From: an uncultured Roseateles sp.
GTDB taxonomy: Bacteria; Pseudomonadota; Gammaproteobacteria; Burkholderiales; Burkholderiaceae_C
Length of the DNA: 58,653 nucleotides
Assembly: GCF_945956965.1 (NCBI RefSeq)
Contig: NZ_CAMFJS010000032.1
Coordinates: 1 to 58,653 of the forward strand
Reading direction: 5' to 3'
The position numbers and the translations under genes were made by a program. Below the pieces are notes generated by a model. It was not told the origin of the DNA, made no database searches, and saw only the letters and a list, made by a program, of their open reading frames with translations. Of the stretch, positions 48,646 to 58,653 are shown piece by piece. Position 1 is the stretch's first letter. The number at the start of each line of letters is the position of its first letter.

Positions 48646-49131
48646 ATGTCGACCGTGAAGATATTCCGTGTTTGCGCCCCGATTTGCTTGCTTGTTCTGG
48701 CCGGCTGTGCCTCCAGTCCGCCTGAAACAGTCGCCTCTCGCACGGAGGTGTGCAAGGCCAGTAGCGAGACGGAAATTGCCGCCTTGTTTGATCGCTGGAA
48801 CCAGTCGTTGCAAACCGGCGACGCCAAGAAGGTGGTGGCGAACTACGCGCCCAAATCGGTGCTGCTGGCCACCGTGTCCAACACCCCCAGGCTGGACGCG
48901 GCGCAAAAACTAGACTACTTCGAACATTTCCTGGAGAACAAGCCCCGGGGCATGATCGACTCGCGCACGATTGAACTGGGCTGCAACACGGCCGTAGATG
49001 CCGGGCTCTACACCTTTGCCTTCGGCAAGACCGGCGCCACGGTCAAAGCCCGCTACACCTACACCTACCGGTGGGACGGCACGCAGTGGCTGATCACCAG
49101 CCACCACTCTTCGGCCATGCCGGAGAAGTAA
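48646..49131 (+). CDS. NTF2-like (CaMKII-association/DUF4440 type) lipoprotein
   Basis: Exported lipoprotein of 161 residues: a signal peptide with lipobox LAGC places the mature Cys at residue 21. The rest is an NTF2-like fold: ETEIAALFDRWNQSLQTGDAKKVVANYAPKSVL is described here as helix plus strand motif (EIAALFDRWNQSLQTGD; VVANYAPKSVLLATVSN), ending in YRWDGTQWLITSHHSSAMP. Such proteins (SgcJ/CaMKII-AD families) have unclear roles. It is probably monocistronic; a GC-rich dyad (49174-49219) follows. Confidence 0.75.
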   Translation: MSTVKIFRVCAPICLLVLAGCASSPPETVASRTEVCKASSETEIAALFDRWNQSLQTGDAKKVVANYAPKSVLLATVSNTPRLDAAQKLDYFEHFLENKPRGMIDSRTIELGCNTAVDAGLYTFAFGKTGATVKARYTYTYRWDGTQWLITSHHSSAMPEK

Positions 49132-49250
49132 GCAAACAAGCAAGCAAGTATCTAGGCGCTCAATCTGCCAACTCCGCCCGCCCCAGGCTCGGCCCTAAGG
49201 CGCGGGCTGAGTCGGGCGGGCCATAAATCCCGCTACACTGCGCGCCAACC

Positions 49251-49625
49251 ATGATCGCCATCCGCCGCATCCTGCTCATTCTGCTCATGCTGACCCTGGG
49301 CCTCCAGTCCAGCTGGGCGGCCGTGGCGGGCTTGTGCCTGCATGAGGTGGACGCGCGCGCCGCCACCCATCTGGGCCACCATGCGCATGAGCATGTGCAG
49401 CAGGCCGACGACGGTGATGATGGCCAAAGCACCAAAGCCAAGCAAAAGCCCGGTCAACACGCTGACTGCGCCACCTGCCACGTCAGCTGCGGCGTGCTGG
49501 TTCAAACCGCCGCCGCGGCCAGCCTGCAGCTGCCCAGCAGCCGGGTTGACACGCCTTATCTGCGCAGCGTCACCCAGGGTCAGCCCGAGCGCCTGATCCG
49601 CCCCCCACGCCACTTCCTCGCCTGA
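49251..49625 (+). CDS. His-rich exported protein heading the metal efflux operon
   Basis: Small exported protein of 124 residues. Signal peptide about 1-23 (RRILLILLMLTLGLQSSWAA). The mature part has HLGHHAHEHVQQ and HADCATCHVSCG, a likely metal-binding set of His and Cys. It resembles CzcI-like or related periplasmic proteins that head heavy-metal efflux operons; exact family not assigned. No ribosome site precedes the ATG, and a possible -10 (TACACT, 49234-49239) is only 11 bases upstream, so the message may be nearly leaderless. It is 75 bases before the outer-membrane channel gene. Confidence 0.7.
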   Translation: MIAIRRILLILLMLTLGLQSSWAAVAGLCLHEVDARAATHLGHHAHEHVQQADDGDDGQSTKAKQKPGQHADCATCHVSCGVLVQTAAAASLQLPSSRVDTPYLRSVTQGQPERLIRPPRHFLA

Positions 49626-49700
49626 CGCCCGGCTCCCTTGCGGAGCCGCCTTCACGCTGCACGCAGCCGCCCGAACAGGGGCGCTGCGACGAGGAAATTT

Positions 49701-51011
49701 ATGAGCAAGAAATCGCCGTCGCGCCAGGCCCACGCCTGGGTGCGACTGAGCTTGGCCATGGGCTTGAGCCTGGGTCTGGCTGGGCCCGTCATGGCCGACC
49801 CTCCCAATCGTCAAAACACCCCAAACAGCAACACCACCCAGCCTGCCACCACGCTGGCCCAGGCCTTCGAGCAAGCCTGGGCCCAGCAAGCCGCGGCCCA
49901 AGCGGCACCGCAGTGGCGCAATGCCGCGCAAGCCCGCCAGCAAGCCGCACAGCAGTGGCTGGCGGACGCCCCGGCGCTGGATCTGTCCGCCAAGACCGAC
50001 CGGCTCAACCGCAACGGCGGCAGCCGCGACTACGAAGCTGGCCTGAGCCTGCCGCTGTGGCTGCCGGGTGAGCGCGCCCGCAGCCAAGCCCTGGCCGGCG
50101 CCGAACTCAATGCCCTGGAAAGCCAGCTGGCGGCCGAGCGCTTGCGCCTGGCCGGCAGCTTGCGCCAAGCCTGGTGGGCCTGGCAGCTGAGCAAGCTGGA
50201 TGAGCGCATCGCCCAAGCCCGCCACGCGGCCGCCGCCCAGCTGGCGCAAGACGTCGCCAAGCGCCTGCAAGCGGGTGACCTCACCCGCGCCGATCAGCAT
50301 CAAGCGCAGGCCGCTGAAGCCGCCGCGCAGGCTGAGCTGGCCCAGGCCGCCGTGCAGCGCCTGCAAGCCGAGCAAGCGCTGGCGGCCTTGGGCTTAAGCG
50401 ACATCGTCATGAATGCGCAGGCCGATGCAGAGCTCGAGGTGCCATCCGAAGCCCGCCCCGCAGCCATCGCAGAGCTCGCCCCCGAGCATCCGGCCTTGCT
50501 GGCCCTGCGCGACCGCGCCGCACTGGCGCAGCGCAATGCCGAGTTGGCCGCGACCCAGACGCGTGCCAACCCGGAATTGCGCCTGAGCAGCACACGCGAG
50601 CGCGCCGGCTTTGCCGAGCCCTACGCCCAAAGCATCACCGTGGGCCTGCGCCTGCCCCTGGGCAAATCGGCCGCCTCGCAGAGCAAGCAAGCCACGGCCC
50701 TGGCCGAGCAGTTGGAGGCGCAAGCCCTGCTGAGCCAGCAAAGCCTGGCCCTGCAAGCCGAGCTGCGCAGCGCTGAGGCGCAAATGACGGCCAGCAGCCT
50801 GGCAGCCGAGGCGGCCCAGCGCCGTGCCGAACTGCTGGCGGCCACGCGCGGCTTCTACGCCAAGTCCTTCGCCCTGGGGCAGAGCGATCTGCCAACCCGG
50901 CTGCGGGTCGAGCAAGAAGCCTTCGAGGCACAGCGCCTCAGCGCCCGAGCGCGGCTGCAAGCGGCGCAAGCCGTCTCCGCCCTGCGACAGGCCCAGGGCT
51001 TGCTGCCCTGA
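49701..51011 (+). CDS. TolC-family outer-membrane channel of a metal RND pump (CzcC-like)
   Basis: Outer-membrane factor of 436 residues with a signal peptide (about 1-33, GLSLGLAGPVMAD) and two long Ala/Gln-rich coiled-coil halves (AERLRLAGSLRQAWWAW; LEAQALLSQQSLALQAEL) typical of TolC/CzcC. The start at 49701 has GAGGAAA upstream. It is part of a five-gene operon with the adaptor and pump. The low-complexity Gln/Ala composition is normal for these proteins. Confidence 0.87.
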   Translation: MSKKSPSRQAHAWVRLSLAMGLSLGLAGPVMADPPNRQNTPNSNTTQPATTLAQAFEQAWAQQAAAQAAPQWRNAAQARQQAAQQWLADAPALDLSAKTDRLNRNGGSRDYEAGLSLPLWLPGERARSQALAGAELNALESQLAAERLRLAGSLRQAWWAWQLSKLDERIAQARHAAAAQLAQDVAKRLQAGDLTRADQHQAQAAEAAAQAELAQAAVQRLQAEQALAALGLSDIVMNAQADAELEVPSEARPAAIAELAPEHPALLALRDRAALAQRNAELAATQTRANPELRLSSTRERAGFAEPYAQSITVGLRLPLGKSAASQSKQATALAEQLEAQALLSQQSLALQAELRSAEAQMTASSLAAEAAQRRAELLAATRGFYAKSFALGQSDLPTRLRVEQEAFEAQRLSARARLQAAQAVSALRQAQGLLP

Positions 51012-51061
51012 TGCGCGGCAGGCCACGCGCCTCAGCGAACCACACAAACAAATTCCCGACC

Positions 51062-51640
51062 ATGAAAAACATCTCCAACACCGCCGTCCTGGCGCTCTGC
51101 CTGCTGGCCTTGCCGGCTGCCGCCGGCCCCGGCCACGACCATGACGAAGAGGCCGCCCCCGCTCACCCCGTGAGCAGCGAACCCCAGTCCCGCGCCAGCA
51201 GCAGCGCCAAGCTGTTTGAACTGGTGAGCGTGCTGCAAGGACGTGAGCTGACGCTTTACGTCGACCACCAAGCCGACAACCGGCCGGCGCATCCGGCCAC
51301 CCTGACGCTCACCTTGAACGGGCAGCCACTGAATGTCCAAGCTCATGGCGAAGGCGAGTTCCATGCCCAACTCGACGCCGAACCCTCCGCCGGGCCGCTG
51401 GCGCTCAGCGTGGCAGTGAACAGCGGCGGCAAGAGCGAAACCCTGCACGTCGAGCTGACGCCACCGGCTGCCGAGGGGCATGCCGATCACGCAGAAGACC
51501 AAGCCCATGCCGCCAGCGGCTCGGGCTGGAAGTCGGCCGCCGCGACGGCCGCCGCTGCACTGGGACTCAGCGCCCTGATCGCCTTCATCTTCATCCGGCG
51601 CCGCCGTCAGGCTGCCGCTCGCCTGGGAGCCAGCGCATGA
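51062..51640 (+). CDS. His-rich membrane-anchored periplasmic protein of the metal operon
   Basis: Protein of 192 residues I cannot assign to a named family. Signal peptide about 1-20; the mature end begins GPGHDHDEEAAPAH, a metal-binding-looking stretch. A beta-rich middle (40-140: ELVSVLQGRELTLYVDHQ, ATLTLTLNGQPLNV) follows, then a second His cluster (HADHAEDQAH) and a C-terminal helix (AAAALGLSALIAFIFI) ending in arginines. It may capture metal or help assemble the pump. Its stop overlaps the adaptor start by four bases, showing tight coupling. Confidence 0.75.
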   Translation: MKNISNTAVLALCLLALPAAAGPGHDHDEEAAPAHPVSSEPQSRASSSAKLFELVSVLQGRELTLYVDHQADNRPAHPATLTLTLNGQPLNVQAHGEGEFHAQLDAEPSAGPLALSVAVNSGGKSETLHVELTPPAAEGHADHAEDQAHAASGSGWKSAAATAAAALGLSALIAFIFIRRRRQAAARLGASA

Positions 51641-52806
51641 AAACCATCACCTCACCATCCCGTCGCTTCCGCGCGCCCCTCCAAGCCCTGGTCCTGGCTC
51701 AAGTGCTGAGCCTGACATGGCCCAATTTGAGCCTGGCCCATGAGGGCGATGAGGACAAATCTGCACCAGCGGCAAAGCCTGGTGTTAGCCAAGCGGCCAG
51801 CGCAACAAGCACACCCAAGCGTCAGCCCGATGGCAGCATCTTCCTGCCCAAGCCGGCCCAGCGCCAACTGGATCTGCGCACCCTGGTGGTGACGCAAGCC
51901 GAACTGCCGCGCAGCCTGAGTTTGAACGGCCGCGTCAGCATGGACCCCAATGCCGGTGGCCTGGTGCAAGCCTTGCAAGCCGGCCGCCTGCAGCCGGGCC
52001 CGCGCGGCCTGCCCACGCTGGGCCAGCAGGTGAAGCAAGGCGAGCTGCTGGGCTATGTGCTGCCCGCCAGCGCCAGCCTGGACAGGGCCGACAAGCAGGC
52101 TCAGATTGCCGAGCTGCAAGCGGCTCAAACGCTCGCCCAAAAGCGCCTGGCGCGCTTGCGCGAATTGGCCGATACCGTGCCGCGCAAAGACATTGAGGCA
52201 GCCGAGAGCGAGCTGGCCAGCCTGAGCGGCCGCGACCAAGCCTTGCGCGCCGGCTTGACCGAGCGCGAACCCTTGCGCGCGCCGGTCAGCGGCGTGATTG
52301 CGGCCAGCTATGCGGTGGCCGGCCAGGTGCTGGAAGCGCGCGAGCGGGTGTTTGAGATCGTCGCGCCCGGCCGCTTGCAGATCGAGGCCTTGGCCTACGA
52401 CCCCGCCGTGGCCCAGGATGTGGCCTCGGCCTTTGTGGCCGTGGGCCAGGGCCAGATTGAGCTGCGCTTTCTGGGCGCCGCCCGCAGCCTGCGCGAGCAA
52501 GCCCTGCCCCTGCACTTCCAGGCCCAGGGCGCCGGCTTGTTGAATCAGCTGGCGCTGGGGCAAAGTGTCAAGGTGGTGGTGCAGACCCGCAGCAAGATCA
52601 GCGGCATGGCCGTGCCCGCATCCGCATTGGTGAAGAACGCGGCCAATCAAAGCCAGGTCTGGGTCAAACGCGGAGCCGAGCAGTTCGAGCCGCGTGTGGT
52701 GAGCTGGCAAGCGCTGGACGCGACTTCGGTGGCCGTCACCGCCGGCCTGCAGCCGGGTGAGCGGGTAGTGAGTCAGGCAGCCGCCTTGCTCAACCAGATT
52801 CGCTGA
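51637..52806 (+). CDS. RND efflux periplasmic adaptor (CzcB/CusB-like)
   Basis: Membrane-fusion protein of 389 residues: signal peptide about 1-35 (VLAQVLSLTWPNLSLAHEG), lipoyl-like half-motifs (LGQQVKQGELLGYVLP; LRAPVSGVIAASYAVAGQVL), a hairpin (AQIAELQAAQTLAQKRLARL) and a beta-barrel/membrane-proximal end. No His-rich metal-binding N-terminal domain is present beyond AHEGDED; the preceding small protein supplies such a region instead. It is 19 bases before the pump gene. Confidence 0.88.
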   Translation: MKTITSPSRRFRAPLQALVLAQVLSLTWPNLSLAHEGDEDKSAPAAKPGVSQAASATSTPKRQPDGSIFLPKPAQRQLDLRTLVVTQAELPRSLSLNGRVSMDPNAGGLVQALQAGRLQPGPRGLPTLGQQVKQGELLGYVLPASASLDRADKQAQIAELQAAQTLAQKRLARLRELADTVPRKDIEAAESELASLSGRDQALRAGLTEREPLRAPVSGVIAASYAVAGQVLEARERVFEIVAPGRLQIEALAYDPAVAQDVASAFVAVGQGQIELRFLGAARSLREQALPLHFQAQGAGLLNQLALGQSVKVVVQTRSKISGMAVPASALVKNAANQSQVWVKRGAEQFEPRVVSWQALDATSVAVTAGLQPGERVVSQAAALLNQIR

Positions 52807-52825
52807 AGCACAGAGGCCTCACATC

Positions 52826-55999
<3,174 letters not shown>

Positions 56000-56041
56000 C
56001 ATCCGTCACCGCATGAGTTGACGGTAAGCTTGCGGCCTGTT

Positions 56042-56073
56042 GGCCGGCACCTCCACCAGACGAGGTGCCGGCC
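56042..56073. terminator. Strong hairpin between the pump and patatin genes
   Basis: GGCCGGCACCTC (56042-56053) pairs perfectly with 56062-56073 around an eight-base loop, 43 bases past the pump stop. No U-tract follows, so it is either a weak terminator or a message-stabilising stem. It also covers the alternative GTG start at 56065 of the next gene, arguing against that start. Confidence 0.5.
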
Positions 56074-56103
56074 CCACTGGCCCGTTCACTCTTGCCCTCA
56101 GCC

Positions 56104-58443
56104 ATGCCTTCAGTGATGCCCGCAGTCCTGCCCCGCCCTTGGCCCAGCACCTCAGCCCTGAGCCAGCTGGTCTTGGCCACATTCTTGGCTTGCGGCACGG
56201 TGCCGGCTTTGGCGCAGGCGGCGGCTGCGCCTGCAGACAGCGCGGCCACCGCTACACCGCTGGCGCCTGCGCCGGCCAATGTGCCCGCGCTGGTGGCAGA
56301 CGTTCCCCCGCGCCCAAGCCGCCCCAAGATCTGCCTGGTCTTGTCGGGCGGGGGCGCGCGCGGCGCGGCGCACACCGGCGTGCTCAAGGTGCTGGAAGAG
56401 CTGCGCGTGCCCATCGACTGCATCACCGGCACCAGCATGGGCGCGCTGGTGGGTGGCGCCTACGCCACCGGCATGAGCGTGGCAGAGATGGAGGCCATCA
56501 ACGCCGACATCACGGTGGAAAAGCTCTTCAAGGAAAGCCCGCCGCGCCAAGAATTGACCATGCGCCGCAAGGCCGACGACTACCTCAACCTGATCGGCCC
56601 CGAGATCGGCGTCGGCTCTGAGGCCACCGTCTTGGGCAAAGGCCTGGCCACCGGCGTGCAACTGGAGACGGTGCTGCGCCAGCTCTCCAAAGTGCATGGC
56701 TACCGCCGCTTTGACAATCTGCCCATCCCTTTTCGCGCCGTTGCCACCGATCTGGTGACAGGCAAGGCCGTGGTCTTCAATGCCGGCGATATGGCCAATG
56801 TGATGCGGGCCAGCATGTCGGTGCCGGGCGCGGTGGCGCCGGCCGAAATCAATGGCCTGCTGCTGGTGGACGGCATGCTCACCGAAAACTTGCCGGTAGC
56901 CGCCGCGCGGGACATGGGCGCCGACATCGTCATCGCCGTCAATGTGGGTACGCCCTTGCTCAAGCGCGAGGATCTCAACAGCATCGTCGGCGTGGCCGGG
57001 CAGATGCTCAGCATCCTGACCGAACAGAATGTGCAGGCCTCGCTGGCCTCACTCAAGCCGACCGACATTCTCATCTCACCCGCCCTGGGCAACTACGCCA
57101 CCAGCGACTTCAACAGCTTGGCCAAAATTTCCCCGCTGGGCGAGGCCGCCGCCCGCGCCGTGGCAGACCGCCTGAGCCAGCTCTCCCTGCCCCCAGACGA
57201 ATACCAGGCCTTGCGCCAGCGCCAGCAGGCGCCGCTGGCGGCTGACCCGCGCATCATCGACAAGATCACTTTCGCGCCGATGTCACGGGTCAACCCCGCC
57301 GCCGCGCTGGCAGTCATGACCACCGAGCCGGGCAAGCCCATCGACCAAGCCGCGCTCGACGCCGATATGCGCCGGCTCTACGGCACCGGCGACTTCGAGC
57401 ATGTGGGTTACCGCGTCGAGGACAGCGCCGAAGAGCGCGTGCTGGTGGTGGAAGCCGCAGAGAAATCTTGGGGGCCCGACTACTTGCGAGTTGGCCTGAA
57501 CATCGCCTCGGACTTTGGCAACGGCGTCACAGCCGGCCTGCACGCCACTTACCGGCGCACCTGGCTGAATGCTCTGGGCGCAGAGTGGCGCACAGATTTG
57601 CAGTTAGGCTCCGACATCCACCTGCGCAGCGATTTCTATCAACCCTTCAGCAGCGAAGGTGACTGGTTCGCCGCACCCTATTTCAGCCTGGGCCGCCTCT
57701 CCGCATCTGTCTATTCGGAAACCCAGAGACTGGCGATTTTTCAGCAAGACAGCGCTTTTCTCGGACTCGACCTTGGGCGCTACTTCTACCAGTACGGTGA
57801 GTTCCGCTTAGGCCTGCAATCCGGCCACATCAAGCAGATCGTCAACACCGGGCTGGAGCATGTGAAGCCCGATCCCGGCAAGGCCCGCCTCGGCGGTGTG
57901 CGCGCCAGCCTCTTGCTGGACCGCCTGGACAATGCCTACTTCCCCCGCTCGGGCTGGACCTTCAAGGGCGAGGTCTACAGCTCGCAGCCAGGCTTGGGCG
58001 CCGATGTCCGCTACGGCAAATGGGATGCCAACACCAGCGCGATCTATTCCCTGGGTGACAGCACCGTCAACCTTACCCTGCAATCCAGCGGACGCCTGGG
58101 CAACAACGCCCTGCCCAGCTACGAATACACCCAGTGGGGCGGCTTCCTCAAGCAGTCCGGCTATGCCAACAACCAGTTGCTGGGCCAACAACTGGACTTC
58201 GGCCGCCTGATGTACTACTGGCGCGTCGCCCCTGGCCTCTTGCTGGCCGGCAAGTACGCGGGCTTCAGCCTAGAACTCGGCCGCATGCGCCAGCCCTTGA
58301 TTCCGACGATGTCCGACGGCTGGCGCAAGTCCTACGCCGCCTTCGTCGGCATGGACACCCCTATCGGCCCGGTCTACTTCGGTTATGGCCGCGCCGTGGA
58401 CGGCCCCGGCAGCTTCTACCTGACCCTGGGCCCAGCCTATTGA
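56104..58443 (+). CDS. Patatin-like phospholipase with POTRA and beta-barrel (type Vd/PlpD-like)
   Basis: A 779-residue outer-membrane protein. After a signal peptide (about 1-38, VPALAQA), the patatin domain (75-330) has the oxyanion motif SGGGARGAAH, nucleophile Ser111 in GTSMGALVGG and Asp256 in VDGMLTENLP, so the dyad is intact. A POTRA-like segment (about 385-460: IIDKITFAPMSRVN, VLVVEAAEKSWG) leads to a 16-strand-type barrel ending GSFYLTLGPAY. This is the order of type Vd autotransporters, where the lipase is carried out by its own barrel. Start at ATG 56104 or the in-frame GTG 56065 is uncertain. Confidence 0.88.
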   Translation: MPSVMPAVLPRPWPSTSALSQLVLATFLACGTVPALAQAAAAPADSAATATPLAPAPANVPALVADVPPRPSRPKICLVLSGGGARGAAHTGVLKVLEELRVPIDCITGTSMGALVGGAYATGMSVAEMEAINADITVEKLFKESPPRQELTMRRKADDYLNLIGPEIGVGSEATVLGKGLATGVQLETVLRQLSKVHGYRRFDNLPIPFRAVATDLVTGKAVVFNAGDMANVMRASMSVPGAVAPAEINGLLLVDGMLTENLPVAAARDMGADIVIAVNVGTPLLKREDLNSIVGVAGQMLSILTEQNVQASLASLKPTDILISPALGNYATSDFNSLAKISPLGEAAARAVADRLSQLSLPPDEYQALRQRQQAPLAADPRIIDKITFAPMSRVNPAAALAVMTTEPGKPIDQAALDADMRRLYGTGDFEHVGYRVEDSAEERVLVVEAAEKSWGPDYLRVGLNIASDFGNGVTAGLHATYRRTWLNALGAEWRTDLQLGSDIHLRSDFYQPFSSEGDWFAAPYFSLGRLSASVYSETQRLAIFQQDSAFLGLDLGRYFYQYGEFRLGLQSGHIKQIVNTGLEHVKPDPGKARLGGVRASLLLDRLDNAYFPRSGWTFKGEVYSSQPGLGADVRYGKWDANTSAIYSLGDSTVNLTLQSSGRLGNNALPSYEYTQWGGFLKQSGYANNQLLGQQLDFGRLMYYWRVAPGLLLAGKYAGFSLELGRMRQPLIPTMSDGWRKSYAAFVGMDTPIGPVYFGYGRAVDGPGSFYLTLGPAY

Positions 58444-58476
58444 GGCCGAGCAACCCAAGCACGGCGTCACGCAGCA

Positions 58477-58510
58477 GGCAGGCGAAAGAACTGCTGGCAG
58501 TTTGCCTGCC
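58477..58510 (+). repeat. Imperfect hairpin downstream of the patatin gene
   Basis: GGCAGGC (58477-58483) pairs with GCCTGCC (58504-58510), with further AAA/TTT and CTG/CAG pairing inside. It lies 34 bases past the stop codon and before the strong terminator. Confidence 0.4.
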
Positions 58511-58601
58511 GAGACGACCGACTGAGGGCTCTGGCTGCCTGAGTCCACAAGGTCGGCCAGCCGCGCAGCCACCTGATCACAAAAGCCGCGCGGAAATAAG
58601 A

Positions 58602-58634
58602 AAAGCCCCAAGCGACTGAATCGCTTGGGGCTTT
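58602..58634. terminator. Strong rho-independent terminator
   Basis: AAAGCCCCAAGCGA (58602-58615) pairs perfectly with 58621-58634 around the loop CTGAA. The 14-bp stem ends in A/T tracts on both sides, so it could act in both directions. It should end the patatin transcript. Confidence 0.9.
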
Positions 58635-58653
58635 CTAACTGGAGGAGAGGGGG

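Overview
The window is GC-rich (roughly two thirds G+C by eye), densely packed DNA from a heterotrophic betaproteobacterium. Gene content (fused glucokinase/RpiR regulator, kynurenine genes beside a 2-aminobenzoyl-CoA cluster, large TonB receptor, many ATGA-type overlaps) points to Burkholderiales, most like the Roseateles/Paucibacter/Rubrivivax group. That placement is inference from gene content only. I see no rRNA, tRNA, CRISPR array, transposase or prophage gene.

Region 1 (1-9054) handles polymers and sugar: an exported S9 peptidase, a TonB-dependent receptor with a palindromic operator candidate, a glucokinase and, divergently, a glucokinase fused to an RpiR-type regulator. Region 2 (9081-16194) is an aminoethylphosphonate uptake and degradation cluster: PhnX, an FAD oxidoreductase, a three-gene ABC transporter and a divergent LysR regulator. 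No PhnW transaminase is present. Region 3 (16315-21664) holds a degenerate GGDEF protein, a MATE pump, a DUF6172 protein and a translationally coupled pair of a polyamine-type binding protein and a membrane diguanylate cyclase.

Region 4 (21885-40239) is the core: a tryptophan-to-central-metabolism supercluster. kynB-kynU-kynA (plus strand) should turn tryptophan into anthranilate. The divergent minus-strand genes should take it on as CoA thioesters: 2-aminobenzoate-CoA ligase, bifunctional 2-aminobenzoyl-CoA monooxygenase/reductase, SDR, MarR regulator, crotonase-fold enzyme, two acyl-CoA dehydrogenases (one glutaryl-CoA type), a Rid protein, a thioesterase and a Liv-type ABC importer. The importer's binding-protein gene carries an in-frame amber codon. 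Several enzymes of the poorly defined lower pathway have unusual active sites.

Region 5 (40356-47884) contains a second coupled binding-protein/sensor pair (with a histidine kinase), an Xaa-Pro aminopeptidase and a LytS/LytTR-like two-component pair. Region 6 (48085-58653) has a small hypothetical gene, an NTF2-like lipoprotein, a heavy-metal RND efflux operon with two His-rich accessory proteins, and a patatin-POTRA-barrel (type Vd-like) protein ending at a strong terminator.

A recurring theme is structured DNA next to binding-protein genes: a 3 x 53-bp tandem repeat after the phosphonate binding protein, nested inverted repeats after the Liv binding protein, and a hairpin at the ribosome binding site of the third.
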